Assembly: GCA_012837395.1 (NCBI GenBank)
Contig: DURF01000168.1
Location: 1-5,145 of the forward strand
Length of the DNA: 5,145 bases
Source of the DNA: Acholeplasma sp.
GTDB taxonomy: Bacteria > Bacillota_I > Bacilli_A > Acholeplasmatales > Acholeplasmataceae
Direction: 5' to 3'
A program made the position numbers and the translations under genes. The notes under the pieces are model-generated. The model made no database searches. It had not been told where the DNA came from and saw nothing but the letters and a program-made list of their open reading frames with translations. Position 1 is the stretch's first letter. Every line of letters starts with the position of its first letter. Shown in pieces: positions 1 through 5,145 of this stretch.

Positions 1-373
1 CTTCTTTTGAAAGATTAAGTTTAAAAGCATTTGTTGCTGCTAGAGTTAATGCAGCAAAGCTGCTTGCACTAGAAGCAAGACCTGCAGATGTTGGAACATT
101 ATTAACTGATGTTACTTCAACGTAGTCTTTAATGTTATATTTACTTCTTATTAAGTTTAAGTGATTAACGACTCTTTTATTTAGTTTCTCATCACTTATA
201 CCATTAATAGTTATTTTATCTTTAATTAAATCTTTATTTACTGTTACTTTAGTATCTGTAAATAACTTATCAATTGTAAAAGAAAGACTAGCCTGAAAAG
301 GTAGTCTTAATTTTTCATTCTTTTTTCCCCAATATTTAATTAAAGCGAAATTTACATGCGCTCTAGCTTTCAT
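1..373 (-). CDS. mvaD: Diphosphomevalonate decarboxylase, N-terminal part (runs off the left edge)
   Basis: This enzyme carries out the ATP-dependent decarboxylation of mevalonate 5-diphosphate to isopentenyl diphosphate, a late step of the cytosolic mevalonate pathway. I translated 124 codons from the ATG at 373 without a stop; the gene continues beyond base 1. Two GHMP-kinase-fold signatures are visible: ALIKYWGK at residues 10-17, diagnostic for this decarboxylase, and the phosphate-binding loop PTSAGLASSAS at residues 94-104. Family members are usually about 320-330 aa, so a little over a third is present. The start is supported by AGGAG at 380-384, six bases upstream, inside the end of the mevalonate kinase gene, which it overlaps by 11 bp (363-373). 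The mvk-then-mvaD order matches the mevalonate operons of staphylococci and streptococci, so phosphomevalonate kinase is a likely next gene. Identity is firm; the rest of the gene is unseen. Confidence 0.93.
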   Translation of the reverse strand, partial: MKARAHVNFALIKYWGKKNEKLRLPFQASLSFTIDKLFTDTKVTVNKDLIKDKITINGISDEKLNKRVVNHLNLIRSKYNIKDYVEVTSVNNVPTSAGLASSASSFAALTLAATNAFKLNLSKE

Positions 374-1304
374 TTAAATCTCCTAATCTATACAACCATA
401 CATCAATATTTAATAATTTAAATTCCTTAATAATATTTTCTGCTGTTACTAAATCTTCAGTAATTCCAATAACACAACCACCCATACCACCACCGGTAAG
501 TCTTGCACCTAAGATCCCAAACTCGTATGCATCAGCAATAGTTTTTTCTAGAGTAGCATTTGAAACACCAATTGTTTCTAATGCCGCTTGATTTTTTTTC
601 ATTGCATTTGCTAGTTCTTTAATATTATTATTTTCTAAATACTTTTTAGAATTAACTACAACTTCTTTAATTTCTTCAAACGCTTTATTAATTAAGGTTG
701 GATTTTTTTGTTTTAAGCTTAAAACTGCTTCAACCGCCAATTTTGTTTGGCTCATCATTTTAGTATCAATAATTAATAAATATCCATCAAAGTTAATATC
801 AACTACCTTAAAACCTTCATTTCTAACAAACCAAACTGGTTTTTGTTTAACAATAGTTAAAACATCTAGTCCGCTTGGATTTGTATGATGGATCTTTTCA
901 GCATACATACTATGCTCTATTAACTCATCATCACTTAATTCTTTATTAAAAGCATTAAACAAAGCTCTTGTAGTAGCAACCGATAACGCGGCACTAGATC
1001 CAAGACCTCTTTGAGGTTCTATGTTTGATGTTACTTTAAAGTGGAGCCCATGTTTTGGCATTTCTAATAAATCTAAAATATAATATACTAATTGTTGCAT
1101 TCCGAAAATAGTATTACTACCATCTTTTAAATATCCGTTATGAAATCTTGATTCAATTGTTAACTCTTCATTTGTTTTAAATACTTCAACAGTTGTTAAG
1201 CAACCGTTGAAAGGAACAGCAATTGCTGGAACTCCATATACAACCGCATGTTCACCAACTAATATTATTTTAGCACCACTCGTGCCACTACCTAATTTTT
1301 CCAT
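363..1304 (-). CDS. mvk: Mevalonate kinase
   Basis: This GHMP-family kinase phosphorylates mevalonate to 5-phosphomevalonate with ATP in the cytosol. Numbered from the ATG at 1304 (313 aa, normal family length), motif 1 is KIILVGEHAVVYG at 12-24, the glycine-rich ATP loop is PQRGLGSSAA at 97-106, the catalytic aspartate is D147 in NPSGLD, and motif 3 is ARLTGGGMGGC at 267-277. All key motifs are intact. The start is uncertain. The ATG lies one base after the stop of the TctA-like gene, with a weak GGATGG at 1309-1314 only four bases away. A TTG at 1316 would add four residues (MDGN), has AGGG at 1324-1327 seven bases upstream, and would overlap the upstream gene by 11 bp, the same length as other junctions here. 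I prefer ATG because it is the commoner start and the extra residues carry no motif. The stop is TAG, overlapping mvaD. Confidence 0.95.
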   Translation of the reverse strand: MEKLGSGTSGAKIILVGEHAVVYGVPAIAVPFNGCLTTVEVFKTNEELTIESRFHNGYLKDGSNTIFGMQQLVYYILDLLEMPKHGLHFKVTSNIEPQRGLGSSAALSVATTRALFNAFNKELSDDELIEHSMYAEKIHHTNPSGLDVLTIVKQKPVWFVRNEGFKVVDINFDGYLLIIDTKMMSQTKLAVEAVLSLKQKNPTLINKAFEEIKEVVVNSKKYLENNNIKELANAMKKNQAALETIGVSNATLEKTIADAYEFGILGARLTGGGMGGCVIGITEDLVTAENIIKEFKLLNIDVWLYRLGDLNES

Positions 1305-1305
1305 A

Positions 1306-2637
1306 TTACCATCCAATAATTTGCCCTAATAGTGGTGCTGCATAGAACGCCATAAACTGTACGCCATAACTAACACCCTTCTTATTTAAAAACCCACTAA
1401 TTAAACTAACAATTAAAATAATTATTAATCCTAATATGCCTGAATCTAAAAACACTAATAAAACAACTAATCCAATCAATAAAGCAAGCACTGCTTCTTG
1501 TGGAATATATTTAAAAACTAACTCTGTCATTTTACTTGAATATTTTAAAGATAAATAAACGGTAATAGATAGTGCAATTACAACTCCTACTAAAATAGCA
1601 ACCAAACTATTTCCAAAACTTAAATCTAAAAAGCTATTTTCTGGATCAAAAATAACTGCGCCTGGACCCATAGCGGCAGGACTTATTGGAAATTTAAGTG
1701 CTAGGAGTGAAATCATTATTCCTGCTAAATATGCCGCATTAGCAATCGCATTCATGCTTGAAACCTTAGTATATGCTCTTTCTGTATCATCTTCAATTTT
1801 ACTTGTTGTTGTGTCCCCTATTAGAAGTGTCATTCCAACAGGTGATAAAAAGATTGTAAGGCTTGCGATAATACTAGAAATAATTGATACTTTAAATTCT
1901 TTCCTGCCTAAAATATTAAATAACCCTATCTTTTCCTTACTATCTTTTTCTATTCTTATATCTTTATTACCAACCACTTCTAACTTCTTTCTTGTTGGTT
2001 TAAAGAGTAACATAAATATATTAAAAAGTAGCGGTCCAATTGTAATACTTAAGAAGAATGGTGTTCCACCAATTGGGTGAATTTTTCTTGCAAGTAAAAC
2101 GATAAAACCAAAAGGTATAATTGTTAATAAAGAAATTATTTTATTTTTACTTAGTAAAGATAAAACAATTGCACCAACAAAGAATATTTGGTTGTTATAC
2201 TTAGCGATATTACTACTAATACCAATACTTGTATATTTTTCTATTAAATAAACAACTAAATAAACTAATAGCGCAACAGGTATTGCAACAAGTGTTCCTA
2301 CTAAAGAACCCATCGTCATTTTTTTAATACTTTTAGTTGTTTGACCTTTTTCTTTTAAATAACTACTACTCTCAATTAAAGGTGTTGACATAACACCGCC
2401 TGGAATAGACGTTAATGCGGTTGGAATTGAATCTGTAACGTTTAGTGCAACCACAGATGCAATAAAAAACGTTAAGATAACCATAGTCGGCAGCCCAAGC
2501 GCTACTAAAACAGCTGAAATGGGCACTAAAACTGACGTTTCATCAGTCCCTGGGATAATTCCTATAATTGTATATAAAACTGTTGCAAGTACAGCACCAA
2601 GCGCCATTTGGAGTAATAATATTATTTCAAATGTCAT
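1306..2637 (-). CDS. TctA-family membrane permease (tripartite tricarboxylate transporter large subunit-like)
   Basis: This is a 443-aa, highly hydrophobic protein with roughly ten or more membrane segments. It matches the TctA fold in two places. The N-terminal half has GIIPG at 26-30 and then IPGGVMSTPLIES at 78-90 with YLKEKGQ at 93-99, the TctA pattern of an IPG loop followed by an xxKG stretch. The C-terminal half has NAIANAAYLAGIMISLLAL at 296-314 followed by FPISPAAMGPGA, resembling the family's EAANNA...LLALGIPGS block. A polar loop at about 213-247 separates the halves. Classical TctA works with TctB and a periplasmic TctC; no TctC is visible here and the only candidate partner is the 82-aa protein upstream, with which it overlaps by 11 bp. 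AGAGGAA at 2645-2651 supports the ATG at 2637. It sits directly before mevalonate kinase in the same operon, so its cargo may relate to that pathway, but the substrate cannot be read from the sequence. Confidence 0.82.
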   Translation of the reverse strand: MTFEIILLLQMALGAVLATVLYTIIGIIPGTDETSVLVPISAVLVALGLPTMVILTFFIASVVALNVTDSIPTALTSIPGGVMSTPLIESSSYLKEKGQTTKSIKKMTMGSLVGTLVAIPVALLVYLVVYLIEKYTSIGISSNIAKYNNQIFFVGAIVLSLLSKNKIISLLTIIPFGFIVLLARKIHPIGGTPFFLSITIGPLLFNIFMLLFKPTRKKLEVVGNKDIRIEKDSKEKIGLFNILGRKEFKVSIISSIIASLTIFLSPVGMTLLIGDTTTSKIEDDTERAYTKVSSMNAIANAAYLAGIMISLLALKFPISPAAMGPGAVIFDPENSFLDLSFGNSLVAILVGVVIALSITVYLSLKYSSKMTELVFKYIPQEAVLALLIGLVVLLVFLDSGILGLIIILIVSLISGFLNKKGVSYGVQFMAFYAAPLLGQIIGW

Positions 2638-2875
2638 CTTTTTGTTCCTCTACAACTTCTAAATTTCTTTTTGGCTTAATCCATATTGTATTAATAGTAA
2701 AACCTAATACAATCGCAACAAGTCCAATAACAAGCTTTAAATCACTTTTAACTGGTATTAATAACGCAACTATTAAAAAGAGAAGTTGAATTATAATTCC
2801 AATTACAAAATCTTTTATATTAATATGTTCTCCCCATATCAAAACATTTTTTTCATCTTTTGGTGTTTGTTTCAT
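2627..2875 (-). CDS. Small two-helix membrane protein of unknown function
   Basis: I do not recognise this 82-aa protein. It has a polar N-terminus (residues 1-20, containing IWGEHINIKDF at 13-23), two hydrophobic stretches at about 23-41 and 47-65 joined by a short PVKSD turn, and a charged C-terminal tail (KPKRN, then EEQKDD). With positive charges just after the second helix, both ends probably face the cytoplasm. It is the first gene of the operon, with its own promoter, a perfect AGGAGG at 2881-2886 and five bases to the ATG, so it is almost certainly a real gene. Its last 11 bp overlap the start of the TctA-like permease. Position and topology suggest an accessory subunit, perhaps a reduced stand-in for TctB (normally about 150 aa with four helices), but I see no sequence match to TctB. 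The TGA stop must be read as stop: read-through does not continue into recognisable protein. Confidence 0.8.
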   Translation of the reverse strand: MKQTPKDEKNVLIWGEHINIKDFVIGIIIQLLFLIVALLIPVKSDLKLVIGLVAIVLGFTINTIWIKPKRNLEVVEEQKDDI

Positions 2876-2880
2876 GTTGC

Positions 2881-2886
2881 CCTCCT
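2881..2886 (-). promoter_or_regulatory. Ribosome binding site of the 82-aa gene
   Basis: On the minus strand this reads AGGAGG, a full anti-Shine-Dalgarno match, with five bases before the ATG at 2875. It is the strongest ribosome binding site in the window and sits at the head of the mevalonate operon. Confidence 0.85.
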
Positions 2887-2892
2887 GGTAAT

Positions 2893-2909
2893 TGTTCGTT
2901 TATAGAACA
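2893..2909 (-). promoter_or_regulatory. Inverted repeat at the expected transcription start (possible operator)
   Basis: The minus strand reads TGTTC, seven bases, GAACA: perfect 5-bp arms. It begins about seven bases downstream of the -10 box, so it would cover about +1 to +17 of the transcript, where a bound repressor could block initiation. It may instead be a small leader hairpin or chance in AT-rich DNA, since the arms are short and only one copy is seen. Confidence 0.35.
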
Positions 2910-2916
2910 TAGATAT

Positions 2917-2944
2917 ATTATACATATTTTTCGTAATTTTTCAA
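2917..2944 (-). promoter_or_regulatory. Sigma-A-type promoter of the permease/mevalonate operon
   Basis: Read on the minus strand, TTGAAA (2944-2939) is followed after 16 bases by a consensus TATAAT (2922-2917). The -35 differs from TTGACA at one position and the spacer is within the usual 16-18 range. Transcription would start near 2910, leaving a leader of about 35 bases before the 82-aa gene. The promoter lies just after the terminator of the upstream capsule module, which makes the two modules separate transcription units. Confidence 0.75.
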
Positions 2945-2960
2945 CTATATTTGTAGCACT

Positions 2961-2990
2961 AAACAAACAGCACCTAAAATGGTGCTGTTT
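2961..2990 (-). terminator. Rho-independent terminator ending the capsule regulatory unit
   Basis: A perfect 10-bp stem, AAACAGCACC pairing with GGTGCTGTTT (2965-2974 and 2981-2990), encloses a 6-base loop. It starts four bases after the stop codon of the phosphatase gene. In the minus-strand transcript the stem's 3' arm ends in UUU and continues GUUU, a modest U-run. The plus-strand side has a better T-rich tail (TTTTCTTTAATTATTT), so it could terminate in both directions. Confidence 0.85.
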
Positions 2991-2993
2991 TCT

Positions 2994-3701
2994 TTAATTA
3001 TTTACTGTTAATAATTTTTTAGCATTATTATAGAAAATTTCTTCTAAATATTGATCATTTATCTTTCCCTTAAGATGGTCATACGCTTTTCTTAAATTGC
3101 TTGATCTAGTGTTATTGTTATGTACGTCACTTGCGATAAAGTCAATTAGTTTATTTTTAAGTAAGTTATTAATATATTTCTTTTCTTTTCTATCATTTGG
3201 ATTATATACAGTTTCTGCATTTACTTGAATTAGTGCACCTAATTCTTTTAAGTATTTAATATCTGATTTTTTAATATAACGATATCTTTCAACATGAGCA
3301 ATTATTGGTATAAGACCTAGCGCTCTTAAGTTTAAAACTACTTCATCAATCATTGGGTTGTTAACATAACTAAACTCTATTAAGATATAGTTACTATTCG
3401 CAAGCGTTAATTTTTTATAATCAGGTCTTAAGTGTGAAATAAATCTTACTTCATGCCCAAAATGAAGATTAATTCTTAAATTATTTTCTATTACTTTGTT
3501 TTTTAACTCAACAAATTTTTTCTGTTGTTCTTCAACTGTTGACTTAGTAGCAACAGATTGAAAATGAGGAGTTGCGATAACATCAGTTATTCCATCATCA
3601 ACCATTTTTAAAATCATTTGGAGTGCCTCATCAAATGATTTAGCTCCATCATCGACATTTGGAATAATGTGTGTATGAATATCAATAAGTTTAAGAGCCA
3701 T
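2994..3701 (-). CDS. cpsB: PHP-family protein-tyrosine phosphatase of capsule regulation (CpsB/CapC/YwqE type)
   Basis: This metal-dependent cytosolic phosphatase removes phosphate from the tyrosine tail of the partner BY-kinase, resetting capsule or exopolysaccharide synthesis. The 235-aa length is close to the family norm of about 240-255. The metal-binding PHP motifs are all present: DIHTHIIP at 7-14 with H9 and H11, VDDG at 16-19, TPH at 44-46, the bridging E84 in GHE, AHVER at 135-139 with H136, and SDVH at 191-194 with D192 and H194. It is the last gene of the module and overlaps the kinase gene by 11 bp (3691-3701). No Shine-Dalgarno sequence precedes the ATG; the upstream bases encode the kinase's tyrosine cluster, so translation probably depends on coupling to the kinase. 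No alternative start exists before the first metal motif. The wzz-kinase-phosphatase order resembles Lactobacillus EPS clusters, whereas streptococci place cpsB first. Confidence 0.93.
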   Translation of the reverse strand: MALKLIDIHTHIIPNVDDGAKSFDEALQMILKMVDDGITDVIATPHFQSVATKSTVEEQQKKFVELKNKVIENNLRINLHFGHEVRFISHLRPDYKKLTLANSNYILIEFSYVNNPMIDEVVLNLRALGLIPIIAHVERYRYIKKSDIKYLKELGALIQVNAETVYNPNDRKEKKYINNLLKNKLIDFIASDVHNNNTRSSNLRKAYDHLKGKINDQYLEEIFYNNAKKLLTVNN

Positions 3702-4395
3702 AATAGTAGTAGCGCTGATTATTTCTAAGTTTGACTTGTGAAAGAATTATTCCGATAATTGGTGTGTTAATTTTATTTAACTCGTGAATTCCTTCTTTTA
3801 CTTCTCTCTTTCTCGCGATATTTTGTCCCACAACATATAATACTCCATCGACAATCTTTGAAATGTAATATGCATCAGAAACTAAATATGTTGGTGGTGT
3901 ATCTAGAAGTATGTAATCATACTTTTCTTTTAATAAGTTGAAAAGTTCTTTTAACTTATTAGATGTTAATGCGTTAGCTATAGCGGTAATTCTTTTACCT
4001 GCTACTAAATAGTCAAAACCAAACTGTTCAGAAGTTTCAAGAACTTCATCTAATTTTTTTTCACCTAGTAAGTAATCGGTCAAACCATTTTCATTTGGCA
4101 CTCTAACAAGATGATGTAACTTTGGTCGTCTTAAATCTAAATCAATTACTATAACCTTTTTCCCTCTTTGTCCTAGCAAGTACGCTAAGTTAGAAATTAC
4201 TGTTGTCTTTCCTTCTGATTGGGTTGTAGAAGTTACTTGAATCGTTTTAAATTTATTGTCAACATTTGAAAACTCCAAATTTAAAATTGTTTTTTGTAAA
4301 CTCTCTGTTCCATAAGAAAGTGGTTGTTCTTTGGCTAATAAATAATTATAGTCTTCTATTCTCTTTTTCTTAAATAATTTTTCGTATCTACTCAT
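3691..4395 (-). CDS. cpsD: Bacterial tyrosine kinase (BY-kinase, CpsD/CapB/YwqD type)
   Basis: This P-loop tyrosine autokinase controls assembly and chain length of capsular or exported polysaccharide together with its membrane adaptor. In 234 aa it shows Walker A STTQSEGKTT (56-65, K63), Walker A' VIVIDLDLRRP (81-91, D85 and D87), Walker B ILLDTPP (162-168, D165) followed by SDA at 173-175, and a C-terminal tyrosine cluster RYYYYGS (Y229-Y232), the usual autophosphorylation site. It has no membrane segment, as expected for the split Firmicutes form, which relies on the separate adaptor encoded two bases upstream. AAGGAAGGG at 4402-4410, six bases before the ATG, supports the start. One oddity: the N-terminal EX2RX2R oligomerisation motif of CapB-type kinases reads ESLQKTI at 31-37, with E31 kept but Q34 and I37 replacing the arginines. 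MinD/ParA-like ATPases are excluded by the tyrosine tail and the context. Confidence 0.93.
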   Translation of the reverse strand: MSRYEKLFKKKRIEDYNYLLAKEQPLSYGTESLQKTILNLEFSNVDNKFKTIQVTSTTQSEGKTTVISNLAYLLGQRGKKVIVIDLDLRRPKLHHLVRVPNENGLTDYLLGEKKLDEVLETSEQFGFDYLVAGKRITAIANALTSNKLKELFNLLKEKYDYILLDTPPTYLVSDAYYISKIVDGVLYVVGQNIARKREVKEGIHELNKINTPIIGIILSQVKLRNNQRYYYYGS

Positions 4396-4397
4396 TT

Positions 4398-5117
4398 TTA
4401 TCCCTTCCTTACTTCATACTCAGGAATTTCACCAATAACTTGGATACGTAGTTCCTTTTCAATTTCTTCTTTAGTCTTATATCCTGTATTAATCATTTCA
4501 AAAGCAAAAACAATTACAAGACCAACAACTCCACCAAGTAACAATCCAACAAATGTAAATAATATTTTATTAGGTGAGTGATACTTAGCCTCTGAAACAT
4601 AAAGATTTGAAAGATTACCTTTTAATGTTTGAGCCATATTATAAGTCTCATCATCTGTAATATTAATTAATGTTAAAATGATTGTTTCATTTGCTATTTT
4701 TGCTAATTCAGGATCTTCTGAAATAAATGTTATTTGAATTAAAAGACTTCCTGAGGTGTTAGACACACCCATATTATTTTTAACTTGCTCAGCTGTTATT
4801 TCATAACCTAAACTTTGTAAAACATCAGCAGTTTGACTTGGGACCAAGTCAATTTTAGTTAAAATATCAACTGTCGACTGAACCAACCTTTGTGATTCGA
4901 CTGTATTAACTGTTCCATTTTCTCCTGCACGAACTTGAACCATAATTGCTCCGATTGATTGATATTTTGGAGTAGCAATTAAAAAAGCATAAACTGCTAA
5001 CAATATTCCCCCTAATAAAGTAGTAGTTACTAAAAACCAAAACCTTTTTTTAATAATTGCAACAATATCAGTTAACGATATTGTTGATTCTTCTTCTATG
5101 AATTCTTGATTTTCCAT
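4398..5117 (-). CDS. cpsC: Wzz-domain polysaccharide chain-length regulator and BY-kinase adaptor (CpsC/CapA/YwqC type)
   Basis: This membrane protein acts as chain-length determinant and as the activator of the separate tyrosine kinase. The 239-aa sequence starts with a cytoplasmic stretch containing SLTDIVAIIKKR (14-25), the usual opening of the Wzz domain. Membrane helix 1 follows at about 27-47, then an extracellular domain at about 48-180, the conserved SPNK motif (181-184), helix 2 at about 185-206, and a cytoplasmic tail with KTKEEIEKEL and VIGEIPEYE that would contact and activate the kinase. Length is typical for the Gram-positive form. GGAG at 5127-5130, nine bases before the ATG, supports the start. 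The gene ends with TAA two bases before the kinase start. The bases upstream are cut off at 5145, so the promoter and any earlier gene, such as a LytR-CpsA-Psr regulator, cannot be seen. Confidence 0.92.
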   Translation of the reverse strand: MENQEFIEEESTISLTDIVAIIKKRFWFLVTTTLLGGILLAVYAFLIATPKYQSIGAIMVQVRAGENGTVNTVESQRLVQSTVDILTKIDLVPSQTADVLQSLGYEITAEQVKNNMGVSNTSGSLLIQITFISEDPELAKIANETIILTLINITDDETYNMAQTLKGNLSNLYVSEAKYHSPNKILFTFVGLLLGGVVGLVIVFAFEMINTGYKTKEEIEKELRIQVIGEIPEYEVRKG

Positions 5118-5126
5118 AATATTAAT

Positions 5127-5130
5127 CTCC
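5127..5130 (-). promoter_or_regulatory. Ribosome binding site of cpsC
   Basis: The minus strand reads AAAAGGAGATTAATATTATG, with GGAG nine bases before the ATG at 5117. The spacing is slightly long but acceptable, and no other start codon in the same frame has a comparable site in the window. Confidence 0.6.
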
Positions 5131-5145
5131 TTTTATATACTCTTA

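Noticed and set aside
1754..2080. Plus-strand open frame of 108 codons inside the TctA-like gene
   Set aside because: It lies wholly antisense to a well-supported membrane protein gene, shows no known motif, and its hydrophobic look follows from the complementary strand's composition.
2627..2637. Read-through of TGA as tryptophan, extending the 82-aa protein
   Set aside because: The frame after the TGA gives no plausible protein, the tryptophans checked elsewhere are TGG, and a proper ATG with ribosome binding site starts the permease here. TGA is a stop.
2568..2789. Plus-strand open frame of 73 codons over the 82-aa gene and the permease start
   Set aside because: It is antisense to two genes with good ribosome binding sites and has no recognisable product.
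2876..2993. Riboswitch, T-box or small RNA in the intergenic gap
   Set aside because: The gap is about 118 bases and is accounted for by terminator, promoter and a leader of about 35 bases, too short for a known riboswitch or T-box.
5131..5145. TATATA-like sequence as a -10 box for cpsC
   Set aside because: Transcription would start within the ribosome binding site, and no -35 region is visible before the window ends.
1..5145. CRISPR array, insertion sequence, tRNA or rRNA gene, phage attachment site
   Set aside because: I saw no regularly spaced repeats, terminal inverted repeats with a transposase, cloverleaf pattern or rRNA-like stretch; nearly all bases are covered by the listed genes.

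Overview
The window is AT-rich and every supported gene lies on the minus strand, so transcription runs from high to low coordinates. The gene content points to a low-GC Gram-positive bacterium of the Bacilli or a Mollicutes-related lineage: a mevalonate-pathway operon, a Firmicutes-type capsule phosphoregulatory trio (Wzz-like adaptor, BY-kinase, PHP phosphatase), AGGAGG-type ribosome binding sites and a sigma-A-type promoter. TGA acts as a stop for the 82-aa gene and the tryptophans checked are TGG, so the standard bacterial code applies and not the Mycoplasma code. The species cannot be named from this sequence.

Region 1 (about 2961-5145) is the capsule/exopolysaccharide control module. 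In transcription order it encodes a CpsC-like chain-length/kinase-adaptor membrane protein (5117-4398), a CpsD-like bacterial tyrosine kinase (4395-3691) and a CpsB-like PHP-family phosphotyrosine phosphatase (3701-2994). The genes are 2 bp apart or overlap by 11 bp, and a perfect 10-bp hairpin terminator (2965-2990) closes the unit. Its promoter and any earlier genes lie beyond the right edge.

Region 2 (2876-2993) is the only real intergenic gap. It holds the terminator, a strong promoter (TTGAAA, 16 bp, TATAAT), a short inverted repeat at the expected transcription start, and a perfect AGGAGG ribosome binding site.

Region 3 (2875-1) is a second, tightly packed operon. It encodes an unrecognised 82-aa protein with two membrane segments, a TctA-family permease of 443 aa, mevalonate kinase, and the first 124 codons of diphosphomevalonate decarboxylase, which runs off the left edge. 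All junctions overlap or are one base apart, so transporter and isoprenoid enzymes should be made from one mRNA.

The two modules may be functionally linked: the mevalonate pathway supplies isopentenyl diphosphate for undecaprenyl phosphate, the lipid carrier on which capsule and peptidoglycan are built. The most notable point is the TctA-like permease and its small membrane partner placed ahead of mevalonate kinase. This suggests transport of a pathway-related compound, such as mevalonate, another carboxylate or an isoprenoid-phosphate species. The substrate is inference only.
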